Source of the DNA: Azospirillum tabaci
Lineage (GTDB): Bacteria; Pseudomonadota; Alphaproteobacteria; Azospirillales; Azospirillaceae
NCBI RefSeq assembly: GCF_014596085.1
Contig: NZ_JACCJY010000032.1
Span: forward strand, 1-64,000
Reading direction: 5' to 3'
Length of the DNA stretch: 64,000 bases
Below are positions 24,911 to 33,583 of the stretch, in pieces (position 1 is the first letter of the stretch; each line of letters starts with the position of its first letter). The notes under the pieces are model-generated. The model made no database searches, was not told the DNA's origin, and saw nothing but the letters and a program-made list of their open reading frames with translations. Position numbers and translations under genes: made by a program.

Positions 24911-26200
24911 ATGAGCGAGCAGAAGTCCTTCGGTTTCGAGACCCGCGCCATCCACGCCGGCGCCGCCCCCGACCCCGCCACCGGGGCGCGCCAGACGCCG
25001 ATCTACCAGACGACCAGCTTCGTCTTCGACGACGTGGACGACGCGGCCTCGCTGTTCAACCTCCAGAAGGTCGGCTTCATCTATTCCCGCCTGACCAACC
25101 CGACCGTGTCGGTGCTGGAGGAGCGGCTCGCCAATCTGGAAGGCGGCGCGGGGGCCACGGCCACCTCCTCCGGCCACGCCGCGCAGCTGCTCGCCCTGTT
25201 CCCGTTGATGGAGCCGGGGGACGAGATCGTCGCCTCGCGCAAGCTTTACGGCGGCACGCTCAACCAGCTCGGCACCAGCTTCCCGCGCGCCTTTGGTTGG
25301 AAGTCCGTCTTCGTGGACACCGACCAGCCGGAGAACGTCCGCGCCGCCATCACCGCGAAGACCAAGGCCATCTTCGTGGAAAGCCTCGCCAACCCCGGCG
25401 GCGTGGTCACCGACCTGGAGGCCATCGCGAAGATCGCCGACGAGGCCGGCATTCCGCTGATCGTCGACAACACGCTGGCGACGCCGTACCTGATCAACCC
25501 GATCCAGTGGGGCGCCACGCTGGTCGTGCACTCCACGACGAAGTTCCTGTCGGGCAATGGCACCTCGGTCGGCGGCGTGGTCGTCGACAGCGGCACCTTC
25601 GACTGGGGCAAGTCCAGCAAGTTCCCCGCCCTGTCGGAACCGGACGCCGGCTATCACGGGCTGAAGTTCCAGGAGACCTTCGGTCATCTGGCCTTCACCA
25701 TCCACGGCCACGCCGTCGGTCTGCGCGACCTCGGGCCGAGCCAGGCGCCGCTGAACGCCTTCCTGACGCTGAACGGCATCGAGACGCTGCCGCTGCGCAT
25801 GCAGCGCCACAGCGACAGCGCCCTGAAGGTCGCGCAGTTCCTGGAGAGCCATCCGGCGGTGGGCTGGGTCAGCTACGCTGGGCTGGAATCATCCAAGTAT
25901 CACGCGCTCGCCAGGAAGTACCTGCCCAAGGGGGCCGGCGCCGTGCTGACCTTCGGCGTCAAGGGCGGCTTCGACGCCGGCGTGAAGGTGGTGGAGAACG
26001 TCCAGCTCCTCAGCCATCTCGCCAACATCGGCGACAGCCGCTCGCTGATCATCCACCCCTCCTCGACCACGCACCGCCAGCTGTCGCCGGAAGGCCAGGC
26101 CCAGGCCGGCGCCGGTCCGGACGTGCTGCGCCTGTCCATCGGCCTGGAGAGCGTGGAGGACATCATCGCCGACCTCGACCGGGCGCTGTCCGCCGCCTGA
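24911..26200 (+). CDS. metY: O-acetylhomoserine sulfhydrylase (aminocarboxypropyltransferase)
   Basis: 429 residues, Cys/Met-metabolism PLP family. The PLP lysine is in HSTTKFLSGNGTSVGG; YSRLTNPTV and the SGHAAQLLAL loop bind cofactor phosphate; DNTLATPYL carries the ring-stacking Asp. Size and the inserted region around residues 230-270 favour the MetY (about 430 residues) over MetZ/MetB (about 390). It makes homocysteine from O-acetylhomoserine and sulfide, downstream of hom in metabolism. AGAGGAAG precedes the ATG. I see no SAM riboswitch in the short upstream gap. Confidence 0.94.
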   Translation: MSEQKSFGFETRAIHAGAAPDPATGARQTPIYQTTSFVFDDVDDAASLFNLQKVGFIYSRLTNPTVSVLEERLANLEGGAGATATSSGHAAQLLALFPLMEPGDEIVASRKLYGGTLNQLGTSFPRAFGWKSVFVDTDQPENVRAAITAKTKAIFVESLANPGGVVTDLEAIAKIADEAGIPLIVDNTLATPYLINPIQWGATLVVHSTTKFLSGNGTSVGGVVVDSGTFDWGKSSKFPALSEPDAGYHGLKFQETFGHLAFTIHGHAVGLRDLGPSQAPLNAFLTLNGIETLPLRMQRHSDSALKVAQFLESHPAVGWVSYAGLESSKYHALARKYLPKGAGAVLTFGVKGGFDAGVKVVENVQLLSHLANIGDSRSLIIHPSSTTHRQLSPEGQAQAGAGPDVLRLSIGLESVEDIIADLDRALSAA

Positions 26201-26207
26201 TGCCGGT

Positions 26208-26246
26208 ATCCTTCCGCCCGCCCCGGCATCCGGCGGGCGGAAGGAT
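26208..26246 (+). terminator. 3' hairpin after metY
   Basis: A 15-bp perfect stem (ATCCTTCCGCCCGCC at 26208-26222; complement at 26232-26246) with a 9-base loop. There is no T tract, so it may act as a factor-dependent terminator or 3'-end stabiliser. Confidence 0.6.
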
Positions 26247-26370
26247 GCCCCATAGGAGGTAGGCATGGCGCGAAGGGCTGAGCACTGGCCGTTCCATTGA
26301 CCTCCGCAGGTCATAGCACCGACCCTGACACAAGAAGGATGGGGACACGAACAGGGCGGGGAAGCGGGGC

Positions 26371-27024
26371 ATGAGCGGACGGCTCAGGCGGGGAGTGGCG
26401 GCGGCCGCGCTGGTGGGGCTGGGCGGCTGCGCGGGCGCGCCGGTGGCGATGACCGCCGCGTCCTTCGCGGTGGACGGGATGCTGTATGTCGGCACCAACA
26501 AGAGCAGCACCGACCATATGCTGTCGGCCATGCTGCAGCAGGATTGCGCAACCTTCCGCGTCCTGACCCAGGGCTATGTCTGCAAGCCGGTGATCGTGCC
26601 GGTGGTCCGCAGCGCCGAGAGCGTGCCGGTCCCCCTTCCGGAAACGCAACCGTCACCCGCGCCCGCCCCGCCACCACCCGCGCCGCTTCCCGTGACGGCG
26701 GAGGTGGAGATCGCCGCGATGTCGCGCCCCACCCAACGGCGCTTCCTCGTGGTGGCGGGCAGCTTTTCCAAGCGTGGGCAGGCCGAAGCCCAGCGCGCAC
26801 GGCTGGGCCATCCGGAGGCCGACATCGTGGCGGCCGACGTGCAGGGCCGGCGCATCCACCGGCTTGTCCTGCCGCCGGAGGACCGCCCGACCGCCTTGCG
26901 CCGTCTGGCCGAGATCCGCGCCGCCGGAGTCGGCGACGCGTGGCTCCTGACCTGGCCTGGGCGGACGGTGGTCGCCGATCTGCCCGGCGACGCGCCCTAC
27001 CCCAGCCTTCCGGACAGAATGTGA
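26371..27024 (+). CDS. Lipoprotein with C-terminal SPOR-like domain
   Basis: 217 residues. A lipobox LVGLGGCAG places the lipidated cysteine near residue 20. Residues about 85-110 are a Pro/Ala linker. The C-terminal part RRFLVVAGSFSKRGQAEAQRARL resembles the first strand and helix of SPOR domains (FxVxxGSFxxxxxAExxxxxL, here FLVVAGSFSKRGQAEA), followed by HRLVLPPEDRPTALRRLAEI. SPOR domains bind denuded peptidoglycan at the septum, so a cell-envelope role is likely. The match is by eye. The gene converges on an MFS gene with four bases between them. Confidence 0.68.
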   Translation: MSGRLRRGVAAAALVGLGGCAGAPVAMTAASFAVDGMLYVGTNKSSTDHMLSAMLQQDCATFRVLTQGYVCKPVIVPVVRSAESVPVPLPETQPSPAPAPPPPAPLPVTAEVEIAAMSRPTQRRFLVVAGSFSKRGQAEAQRARLGHPEADIVAADVQGRRIHRLVLPPEDRPTALRRLAEIRAAGVGDAWLLTWPGRTVVADLPGDAPYPSLPDRM

Positions 27025-27028
27025 GCCC

Positions 27029-28240
27029 TCACTCCGCCGCCATCGGGGCCGCGGCGGGCTTGGCCGGAGCGTCGCGGTCGCGCGGCAGCAGCAGCGCCGC
27101 CGCGAAGGCGACCAGTGCCAGAACCGACAGCGTGATGTAGAGCATGACGAACTCGCCCGTCCGCTCATAAACCAGGGCGACGAGCTGCACGGCCAGCGGG
27201 CCGGCGCCGAAGGACAGGATGAACTTGGCGCCATAGGCCAGCCCGCGGTGCTTCTCCGGCGTGTAGCGGGCGAGCAGAAGGTTCTCCGCCGGGATCTGCA
27301 CCTGCGAGGCGACGACGACCAGCGCCGCTGCACCGACCAGCGGCAGGTCGGCCAGGACCGCCACCGCCGCCATCATCGGCACCTGGACCAGCAGGCACAG
27401 GGTGTAGATGCGCTTCAGCGGGTACTTGTCCGCCAGATGCCCGCCGATGAGCTGCGGCAGGGCGGCGAACAGATAGACCGCCGTCACCACGCCGCCGACG
27501 CCCAGCGTGCTGCCGCCCAGCAGGTCGCTCAGCCGCGCCTCGAACAGCTTGGGCAGCACCACCTGCATGGCGTTGAACATCAGCCCGGCGCAGACCATCG
27601 TCACCGACAGCACGAAGAAGGCGCGGATCACATCGCCGCGCGACGCTTTGGGGATCGGCTTCACGTCGCCCTGGCGGTCCTCGACCTTGCCCATGGCGAT
27701 CAGCAGGGCCAGCACGACGCCCAGCCCCAGGCAGACCGCCCCCGGGATCAGGAAGGCGGAGCGCCAACCCAGCCATTCGGTCAGGCCGCCGGCCACCACC
27801 GCCGCCGAGGCGATGCCGATGGTGCCGAAGATGCCCTGGTAGCCCAGCGCCTTGCCGCGGTTGGTGGCGTTCTTGACCATCCAGGCCATGCCCACCGGGT
27901 GGTAGATGGAGGAGCCGAGCCCGAGCACCGCCAGCGCCCACAGCAGCGCCTCCGGACCGTCGGTCAGGCCGCAGGCGATGGTCCCCGCTCCGGTCAGCAG
28001 GAAGAAGACCGCCATCATCCGGCACTCGCTCCAGCGGTCGCCCAGCCAGCCGGCCAGCGGCGCGCCGACGCCGATCATCAGCGCGCCCAGGGTCCACAGC
28101 CGGATCAGCTCGTCGTAAGGCAGCTTCCATTCCCGCTCCAGCGCCAGGACGACCGTCAGGAACAGGGCCGACACGATGTGCATCAGCGCGTGGCCGACCC
28201 AGGAAAAGCCGATCGACAGCCGCGCCGATGTGTCGGTCAT
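27029..28240 (-). CDS. MFS transporter
   Basis: 403 residues, about twelve membrane helices. Signature after helix 2: GWLGDRWSECRMM; the later GGHLADKYPLKRIYT is the equivalent half-repeat. Overall resemblance is to small drug or sugar-type MFS carriers (FSR/fosmidomycin-resistance-like); the substrate is unknown. The start at 28240 (MTDTSARLSIGF) has GGAGAA upstream and begins just before helix 1; the longer frame adds an unlikely hydrophilic leader. Confidence 0.85.
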   Translation of the reverse strand: MTDTSARLSIGFSWVGHALMHIVSALFLTVVLALEREWKLPYDELIRLWTLGALMIGVGAPLAGWLGDRWSECRMMAVFFLLTGAGTIACGLTDGPEALLWALAVLGLGSSIYHPVGMAWMVKNATNRGKALGYQGIFGTIGIASAAVVAGGLTEWLGWRSAFLIPGAVCLGLGVVLALLIAMGKVEDRQGDVKPIPKASRGDVIRAFFVLSVTMVCAGLMFNAMQVVLPKLFEARLSDLLGGSTLGVGGVVTAVYLFAALPQLIGGHLADKYPLKRIYTLCLLVQVPMMAAVAVLADLPLVGAAALVVVASQVQIPAENLLLARYTPEKHRGLAYGAKFILSFGAGPLAVQLVALVYERTGEFVMLYITLSVLALVAFAAALLLPRDRDAPAKPAAAPMAAE

Positions 28241-28364
28241 GGAAATTCTCCGCATCCGGATGATTTGCGGTTGAAAGCAACCCTTGCGAAACTGGCACGC
28301 GGGTCGGAGGCGGTCCAATGCGCCCCCGGCATGGCCGGCATGCGGCTGCTGCCATCGGGGGAGT

Positions 28365-28679
28365 TTAGGCGGTCTCGTCGCGCAGCCAATCCAGATAGGC
28401 CGGATTACCGCGCCCCACCCTCAGTTCGACCACGCAGGGCACCTCGTAGCCATGCAACTCCCGCACCCGCAAGGCCAGCCGGTCGAACAACTCCGCCCGC
28501 GTCTTGGCGATCAGCACCGTCTCGCTGGCTTCCTCGATGGCGCCCTGCCAGCGGTAGATGGAGGTCATGCCGTCCAGGATGTTGGCGCAGGCCGCCAGCC
28601 GCTCCTCGACCAGCGCGCGGCCGATGCGCCGGGCCTCCTCCCGCGATCCGGCGGTGATGTAGGCGAAGACGAATTCCAT
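28365..28679 (-). CDS. cutA: CutA1 divalent-cation tolerance protein
   Basis: 104 residues, the full CutA1 length. Conserved elements: VEERLAACANI, SIYRWQGAIEE and the C-terminal YEVPCVVELRVGRGNPAYLDWL, given here as YEVPCVVELRVGRGN. CutA forms very stable trimers related to PII; a role in copper tolerance was proposed but its molecular function is unsettled. AAGGG precedes ATG 28679. It is a single gene. Confidence 0.95.
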   Translation of the reverse strand: MEFVFAYITAGSREEARRIGRALVEERLAACANILDGMTSIYRWQGAIEEASETVLIAKTRAELFDRLALRVRELHGYEVPCVVELRVGRGNPAYLDWLRDETA

Positions 28680-28757
28680 GACCGAACCCTTTCGATGTAG
28701 GATGCCCGAATCTTGCCACAGGCCGCCGGGCCGCAACATCTTCCGAGGCGACGAACC

Positions 28758-29042
28758 ATGGCCGCACCCCGACGCACCACGTCCCGACGACGCCCCACCG
28801 AGGCGCAGGCGGCGTGGCTGCGCAACGGCCTGGACCAGCCCGGCGGCAAGCTGCCCCTGTTCGACGGCGACGGCCAGCGCGTCAAGCGCCAGACCATCGA
28901 AAGCTGCCTGAAGTCCGGCTGGGCGGAGCGCTGGTTCCACAACCCGCTGAAGCCCGACTGGCTGGTCTGCCGCCTGACCGACACCGGCCGCGCCGCCCTC
29001 GCCCCCCGCCCCGCCGCGAAGGAACTCGCCCAGGCGGAGTGA
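28758..29042 (+). CDS. Hypothetical protein, 94 residues
   Basis: A small basic protein with an Arg-rich N-terminus (residues 4-13) and a body reading TIESCLKSGWAERWFHNPLKP then LVCRLTDTGRAAL. The last segment resembles the wing of a winged-helix domain (strand-turn-strand ending in LTxxGR), so nucleic-acid binding is possible. I cannot name a family. GAGGCG is seven bases before ATG 28758; the earlier start at 28713 has no such site. It is divergent from cutA. Confidence 0.65.
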   Translation: MAAPRRTTSRRRPTEAQAAWLRNGLDQPGGKLPLFDGDGQRVKRQTIESCLKSGWAERWFHNPLKPDWLVCRLTDTGRAALAPRPAAKELAQAE

Positions 29043-29138
29043 CCGCCGGACGGGTGACGCTCCACACCATGCGCACCATGTTGCGGTCCGCGAGGGCTCG
29101 CGGCCGAACCGGGCTTCGTTTCGTGACGGTATTGATCC

Positions 29139-29666
29139 ATGCAGCTTTCCGACCTCGGCCACCGCATTTGCATTCTCGGGCCGTCCAACAGCGGAAAATC
29201 CACGCTTGCCGAAGCGATCGCGCGGCAGCACGGCTTTCCGGTCGTCCACCTCGACCGGCTGTATCACGCCCCCAACACGGATTGGCAGCCGCGGCTGACC
29301 GAAGAATTCATCGCCCTGCACGACGCGGCCATCGCCGGCGAGCGCTGGGTCATGGAGGGAAACTACTCACGCTGCATTCCGCAGCGCTTCCAGCGGGCGA
29401 CGGGCCTGATCTACCTGGACGTGCCCATGCCGCTCAGCCTGCTGCGCTACTTCCGCCGGACCCTGTTCGAGCGGGAGCGGCGCGGCGCGCTGGAGGGCCG
29501 CCGTGACAGCATCAAGTGGGAGATGATCCGCCACATCGCCGTCACCACCCCGAGAAACCGGGCGCGAAACCTGCGGACCTTCGATCAGGCCGACCTGCCG
29601 AAAATCCGGATCAGCTCCGCACGCGACCTGAACGCGTGGTACCGGCGCTGGGGCCTCACGCGATAA
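29139..29666 (+). CDS. P-loop adenylate-kinase-like protein (FlaR/topology-modulation type)
   Basis: 175 residues. Walker A GPSNSGKST at residues 14-22; VVHLDRLYHAPN is the nucleotide-monophosphate-binding region and WVMEGNYS the Walker B-like strand, the arrangement of the small kinases annotated as FlaR or DNA topology modulation proteins. YFRRTLFERERRGALEG forms the Arg-rich lid. The natural substrate is unknown. It converges with the long sensor kinase (16 bases between stops). Confidence 0.85.
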   Translation: MQLSDLGHRICILGPSNSGKSTLAEAIARQHGFPVVHLDRLYHAPNTDWQPRLTEEFIALHDAAIAGERWVMEGNYSRCIPQRFQRATGLIYLDVPMPLSLLRYFRRTLFERERRGALEGRRDSIKWEMIRHIAVTTPRNRARNLRTFDQADLPKIRISSARDLNAWYRRWGLTR

Positions 29667-29682
29667 GGCCGCGGCGCCCGTC

Positions 29683-32600
29683 TCACGCCGGCACGGCCTT
29701 CAACTGCTGGTCCACCGCCTCCGCCAGTTCACGGGGGGTGACCGGCTTGTGGATGACCGTCAGCCCGTGGGCGGTGGCGTCCAGCAGGCAGTCCGGTCCT
29801 GTCTCCCCGGTCAGGATCACCCCGGGAACCCCGGCGCCGTATCGCTCGCGCACGCGCAGGATCACCTCGGTCCCGATCCGCCCCTCGCGCAGCCGGTAAT
29901 CGGCGATCACGATGTCGGGGACGCGGGTCTGGGACGCCAGCCGCTCCATCGCCTGATCGGCGCTGCCCGCCGCCAGCACCGCATAGCCCCACTCCGTCAG
30001 GATCAGCTGAAGGCCCATCAGCACGATGGCGTCGTCGTCCACCAGCACGGCAAGTCGGCCCTGCCCCCTCCCCGGCGCCCCATTCCCCGCCGCCGCGGCA
30101 GCGGTCACCACCGTTTCGCCGATCGGCACCAGCACCCGGAAGGCCGAGCCCTTGCCCACCGCGGAACGCACCTCCACCGGATGATCGAGCAGCCGCGACA
30201 GGCGCCGCACGATGGCGAGGCCGAGGCCGAGGCCCTGGTTGCGGTCGCGCTCCGGGTTGCCGACCTGATGGAACTCCTCGAAGATCCGCTCCAGATGGTC
30301 GTCGGGAATGCCCATGCCGGTGTCCTGGACGACGATGGACAGGAAGCGCCCGTCCGGTCGGCACTGCACCCGCACCAGCCCGCTGTCGGTGTAACGGATG
30401 GCGTTCTCGACCAGATTGCGCAGCAGCCGGCCCAGCAGCGTGCGGTCGCTGCGCACCCGACCGGTGCCGACCTCCACCTGCCAGCCGATGCCCTTGCCGG
30501 CGGCGACCGGTGCGTAGGCGGCGCGGATCGGGTCCAGCACTTCAGCCACGTCGAAATCCTCGAACACCGGCGTCACCACCCCGGCGTCGAGGCGCGACAC
30601 GTCGAGCAGACTGTCCAGAAGCCCCTTCAGCGCATCCAGACCCTGCTCCAGATGGGTCAGGACCTTGGTGCCCGCGGGGGACCCGACATGGGCCGACAGG
30701 GCGGCGGCGAAGAAGAACAGCGACTGGAGCGGCTGGCGCAGATCGTGGCTGGCCGCCGCCAGGAACTTCGACTTGGCGAGGTTGGCGCGCTCCGCCTCGT
30801 CGCGGGCGGAACGCAGTTCGGCCTCCATCGCCTTGCGCTCGGTGATGTCCTCGGCGACGGTGATGCGATAGGCCGGCTCCGTGCCGGTGATCCGGGCGAG
30901 CGACGAGGTCACCCGCACCCACACCGCCCCGCCGTCCTTGCGGCGGTAGCGCTTTTCCAGGGCGTAGCTGGCCAGTTCCCCGGACAGCAGCCGCTCGATC
31001 AGCTGTTCCTCCGCCGGCAGATCCGCGGGGTCGGTGATGTCGCGGTAGGTTCGCCTCAGCAACTCCTCCCGCGGGTAGCCGACGATGTCGCAGATCTTGG
31101 CGTTGACGTCGAGAATGCGGCCATCCAACCCCACCCGCTCGATGCCCACCGCGGCCAGTTCGAAGACCGACCGGAACCGTTCGTCGCTTTGGCGGCGCGC
31201 CGTCTCGGCCCGGCGTAAATCGGTGACCTCCATCACGACGGCGCCGACCGCCGCCACCTCCATCCCCTCATGCACGGGGAACAGAGCGGTCAACCAGTGG
31301 CGCGTCACGCCCAGCTCCTTGGGCGTCTCTCCCACGATCTCCCGGTAGGGAATCGGCTCGCCGGTGGCGAACACCCGGTCGATCAGCGGCTCGACGCTGG
31401 CGCCCACGACGGGGATCAGGTCAGCCAGCGTGCGCCCCATATGGGCATCGGCCAGGATGCCGTTGCAATCCGCCAACTGCTCGTTGATGCGGATGTAGCG
31501 GCGCTCGCGGTCGAAGAAGGCGAAACCGACCGGCGCGTTCTGCAGCAGGCTGTTCAACTGCGCCAGCAGCGCGTTCTTTTCCCGGTTGGCCGAAACCAAC
31601 GCCGCTTCCCCCCACTTGCGGGCGGTCGTGTCCTGGAAGAAGACGGCCAGCCCGTCCGGCGACGGGAAGGCGCGCACGGCGAACCACGATTCGTAGGCCG
31701 TGCAATACTCCTCGAACTCGACGGGCGTCTGATCCCGCATGGCGCGGCGGTAGTTCTCGCCGAAGGCACTGGCGGCGGCTTCCGGAAAAACATCCCACAG
31801 ATCCTCGCCGATCAGGTCGCGTCCGCCGGCGATCATCATCCGGGCGCGCTCATTGATGAAGGTGAAGCGCCAATGGCGATCCACCTCGAACACGCCGTCG
31901 GTGATGCTGCCCAGAACGGCGGCCGTCTTGTGGGCCAGCGCGTTGGCCTGCTCGCGGATCTGCTGCTGGCGGGCCAGTTCTTCGGCCATGCCGTCGAAGG
32001 CGCGGGCCAGCGTGCCGAGTTCGGACGACTGCCCCGCCACGCCGCTGCGCGCCGTCAGGTCGCCGCCTTTCCAGCGCTCCGCCGTCGCGACCAGCGCCGC
32101 CACGGGCCGCCGCAGGAACCGGTTGGCGCCCCACCAGACGGTGATCAGAGTCAGCAGCAGCAGGGTGGCGATGCCCGTCATCGCCTGAACCATCGCGCCG
32201 TGGATCGGCCCCAGCGCCTCGCCTTTGTCGAGGCAGACGACGACGCCGACGCCGTCCAGACTGTGCCCGGTCGGTTGATAGGCAACGATGAGTGGCCGCC
32301 CGTCCTGTCCAATCACCTCGGCGACGCCAGGAGCGTCGCGGGACAGCAGAGCGATGACCGAATGGGACAGCGCACCGCCGCCGACCTCCCGGTTCGGCAG
32401 GGGCGGCACCTGGGCGACCACCCGATCCCGACGGTCCACCAGCGTGATCCGCGCGTCGTCGGACAGCGGCCGCTTGGACAGGAAGTCGGCGACCCAGGAG
32501 ATGTCGGTCATCGCCGTCACCACACCCGCCGCCCGGCCCTCCTCGTCCTTGAAGGCCAGCGAGACGGGCATGGCGGAGTGTCCGTCCGTGCGGCGGAAGA

Positions 32601-33018
32601 CATGCTCGCCCAGGGTCATCCGGCCGCTGTCCAGCGCGTCACGGAAATGGTTGCTGTCGGCGATGGAAATCCCCAGCGAGGCGCGATCGGTCGCGCAGCG
32701 CACCACCCCGTCCAGCCCGGCGATCACGATGCCGAGATGCCCGGGATACGACGCGCCCAGGTCGTCCATCAACGCCTGACAGGCCGGGGATCCGGGCGCA
32801 CGCGCCGCCTCTGCCCTCACCAGCGTGTTCAGCACCTGCCGCAGCCCGTCGATCATGCGGTGCTGCTCGGCTTCGAACAGCGCGGCGAGGTGCAGGGCAT
32901 CGCGCCCCACCTCCACCTCTCGCGCGGCGCGCAGAGACAGTTCGTTCTTCACCTCGATGACGGCCGCCGGAATCATCGCCACGAGGACGAGCAGCAACAG
33001 ACGGTGAAGAAGACTCAT
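29683..33018 (-). CDS. Hybrid sensor histidine kinase with periplasmic sensor, HAMP, PAS repeats and receiver
   Basis: 1111 residues. TM1 about 4-22; extracytoplasmic double-Cache-like sensor about 30-270 (contains the GxxVCATDRASLGISIADSNHFRDAL-type core, here SLGISIADSNHFRDAL); TM2 about 277-300; HAMP about 300-355; three PAS regions (about 370-490, 500-610, 620-745); HisKA with phospho-acceptor His758 in AASHDLRQPLQSL; ATPase domain with NLVENAIRYT and GLGLGLAIV; receiver with Asp1040 in VIADYRLREG. The H-box type HDLRQPLQ marks a family distinct from the tandem kinases at 41-48 kb. No dedicated response regulator or HPt is adjacent. Confidence 0.94.
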   Translation of the reverse strand: MSLLHRLLLLVLVAMIPAAVIEVKNELSLRAAREVEVGRDALHLAALFEAEQHRMIDGLRQVLNTLVRAEAARAPGSPACQALMDDLGASYPGHLGIVIAGLDGVVRCATDRASLGISIADSNHFRDALDSGRMTLGEHVFRRTDGHSAMPVSLAFKDEEGRAAGVVTAMTDISWVADFLSKRPLSDDARITLVDRRDRVVAQVPPLPNREVGGGALSHSVIALLSRDAPGVAEVIGQDGRPLIVAYQPTGHSLDGVGVVVCLDKGEALGPIHGAMVQAMTGIATLLLLTLITVWWGANRFLRRPVAALVATAERWKGGDLTARSGVAGQSSELGTLARAFDGMAEELARQQQIREQANALAHKTAAVLGSITDGVFEVDRHWRFTFINERARMMIAGGRDLIGEDLWDVFPEAAASAFGENYRRAMRDQTPVEFEEYCTAYESWFAVRAFPSPDGLAVFFQDTTARKWGEAALVSANREKNALLAQLNSLLQNAPVGFAFFDRERRYIRINEQLADCNGILADAHMGRTLADLIPVVGASVEPLIDRVFATGEPIPYREIVGETPKELGVTRHWLTALFPVHEGMEVAAVGAVVMEVTDLRRAETARRQSDERFRSVFELAAVGIERVGLDGRILDVNAKICDIVGYPREELLRRTYRDITDPADLPAEEQLIERLLSGELASYALEKRYRRKDGGAVWVRVTSSLARITGTEPAYRITVAEDITERKAMEAELRSARDEAERANLAKSKFLAAASHDLRQPLQSLFFFAAALSAHVGSPAGTKVLTHLEQGLDALKGLLDSLLDVSRLDAGVVTPVFEDFDVAEVLDPIRAAYAPVAAGKGIGWQVEVGTGRVRSDRTLLGRLLRNLVENAIRYTDSGLVRVQCRPDGRFLSIVVQDTGMGIPDDHLERIFEEFHQVGNPERDRNQGLGLGLAIVRRLSRLLDHPVEVRSAVGKGSAFRVLVPIGETVVTAAAAAGNGAPGRGQGRLAVLVDDDAIVLMGLQLILTEWGYAVLAAGSADQAMERLASQTRVPDIVIADYRLREGRIGTEVILRVRERYGAGVPGVILTGETGPDCLLDATAHGLTVIHKPVTPRELAEAVDQQLKAVPA

Positions 33019-33076
33019 GCAAGGCGGCTTTCGGAAAATGGTTCCGTGTGACCGTGCGCGATGCTCGACCGCCCCG

Positions 33077-33364
33077 TCAACGGGTACGGGTGGCCTTCCA
33101 GGCGCCGGAGCGTTCGGCTCCCGCAGCGATGCGGCGGTCGGCGATCTCCGATTCGTCCACCTCGGCGATCCCGGCGTGCTTCAGGGCGCGCAGAAGGACG
33201 CTGCGGACGGTCGTTCCCTCCTCTTCGGCGCGGCGGCGGACGGCGCGCTTGACGCTCTGCGGAACCATGGCGGCCAACTGCACGTCGGGTTCACGTCGGT
33301 CCGACGGAGCCGGGTTGGCATTGGACGGAATGGTGTGAGCGGGGCGGAGGGAGTGGTCGCGCAT
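33077..33364 (-). CDS. Ribbon-helix-helix-type DNA-binding protein (orphan antitoxin-like)
   Basis: 95 residues. Residues about 27-65 read VQLAAMVPQSVKRAVRRRA then EEEGTTVRSVLLRAL, a short strand followed by two helices in the pattern of ribbon-helix-helix repressors and CopG-like antitoxins. The N- and C-termini are flexible and basic. No toxin gene follows. CAGGA precedes the ATG. An inverted repeat at 33379-33401 lies 15 bases upstream, directly after a TATAAG box, and could be its own operator. Confidence 0.68.
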   Translation of the reverse strand: MRDHSLRPAHTIPSNANPAPSDRREPDVQLAAMVPQSVKRAVRRRAEEEGTTVRSVLLRALKHAGIAEVDESEIADRRIAAGAERSGAWKATRTR

Positions 33365-33378
33365 CGGTCCTGCCGTAC

Positions 33379-33401
33379 ATGGTTCGAATGTACGAAACCA
33401 T
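33379..33401 (-). promoter_or_regulatory. Putative autoregulatory operator of the RHH gene
   Basis: ATGGTTCG (33379-33386) and CGAAACCAT (33393-33401) form an inverted repeat with one extra base, around AATGTA. On the minus strand TATAAG (33408-33413) precedes it at the spacing of a -10 box, so the repeat overlaps the expected transcription start. Confidence 0.45.
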
Positions 33402-33583
33402 CCCCGCTTATAGTTAATTTCTTGTTAACCATAAACCCCGCAGCAGTGCCAGGGGTTTATCCTACGCCGGAATAGCGGTTGACCTGCACAACCCTGCATC
33501 GAACAGTGGCCGGCCGGGCCTTCCGGGGCCACGGCACCGGATCACCGCCCCCTTCGCACGGCCAGAGCAGAGGAGCGACGACG

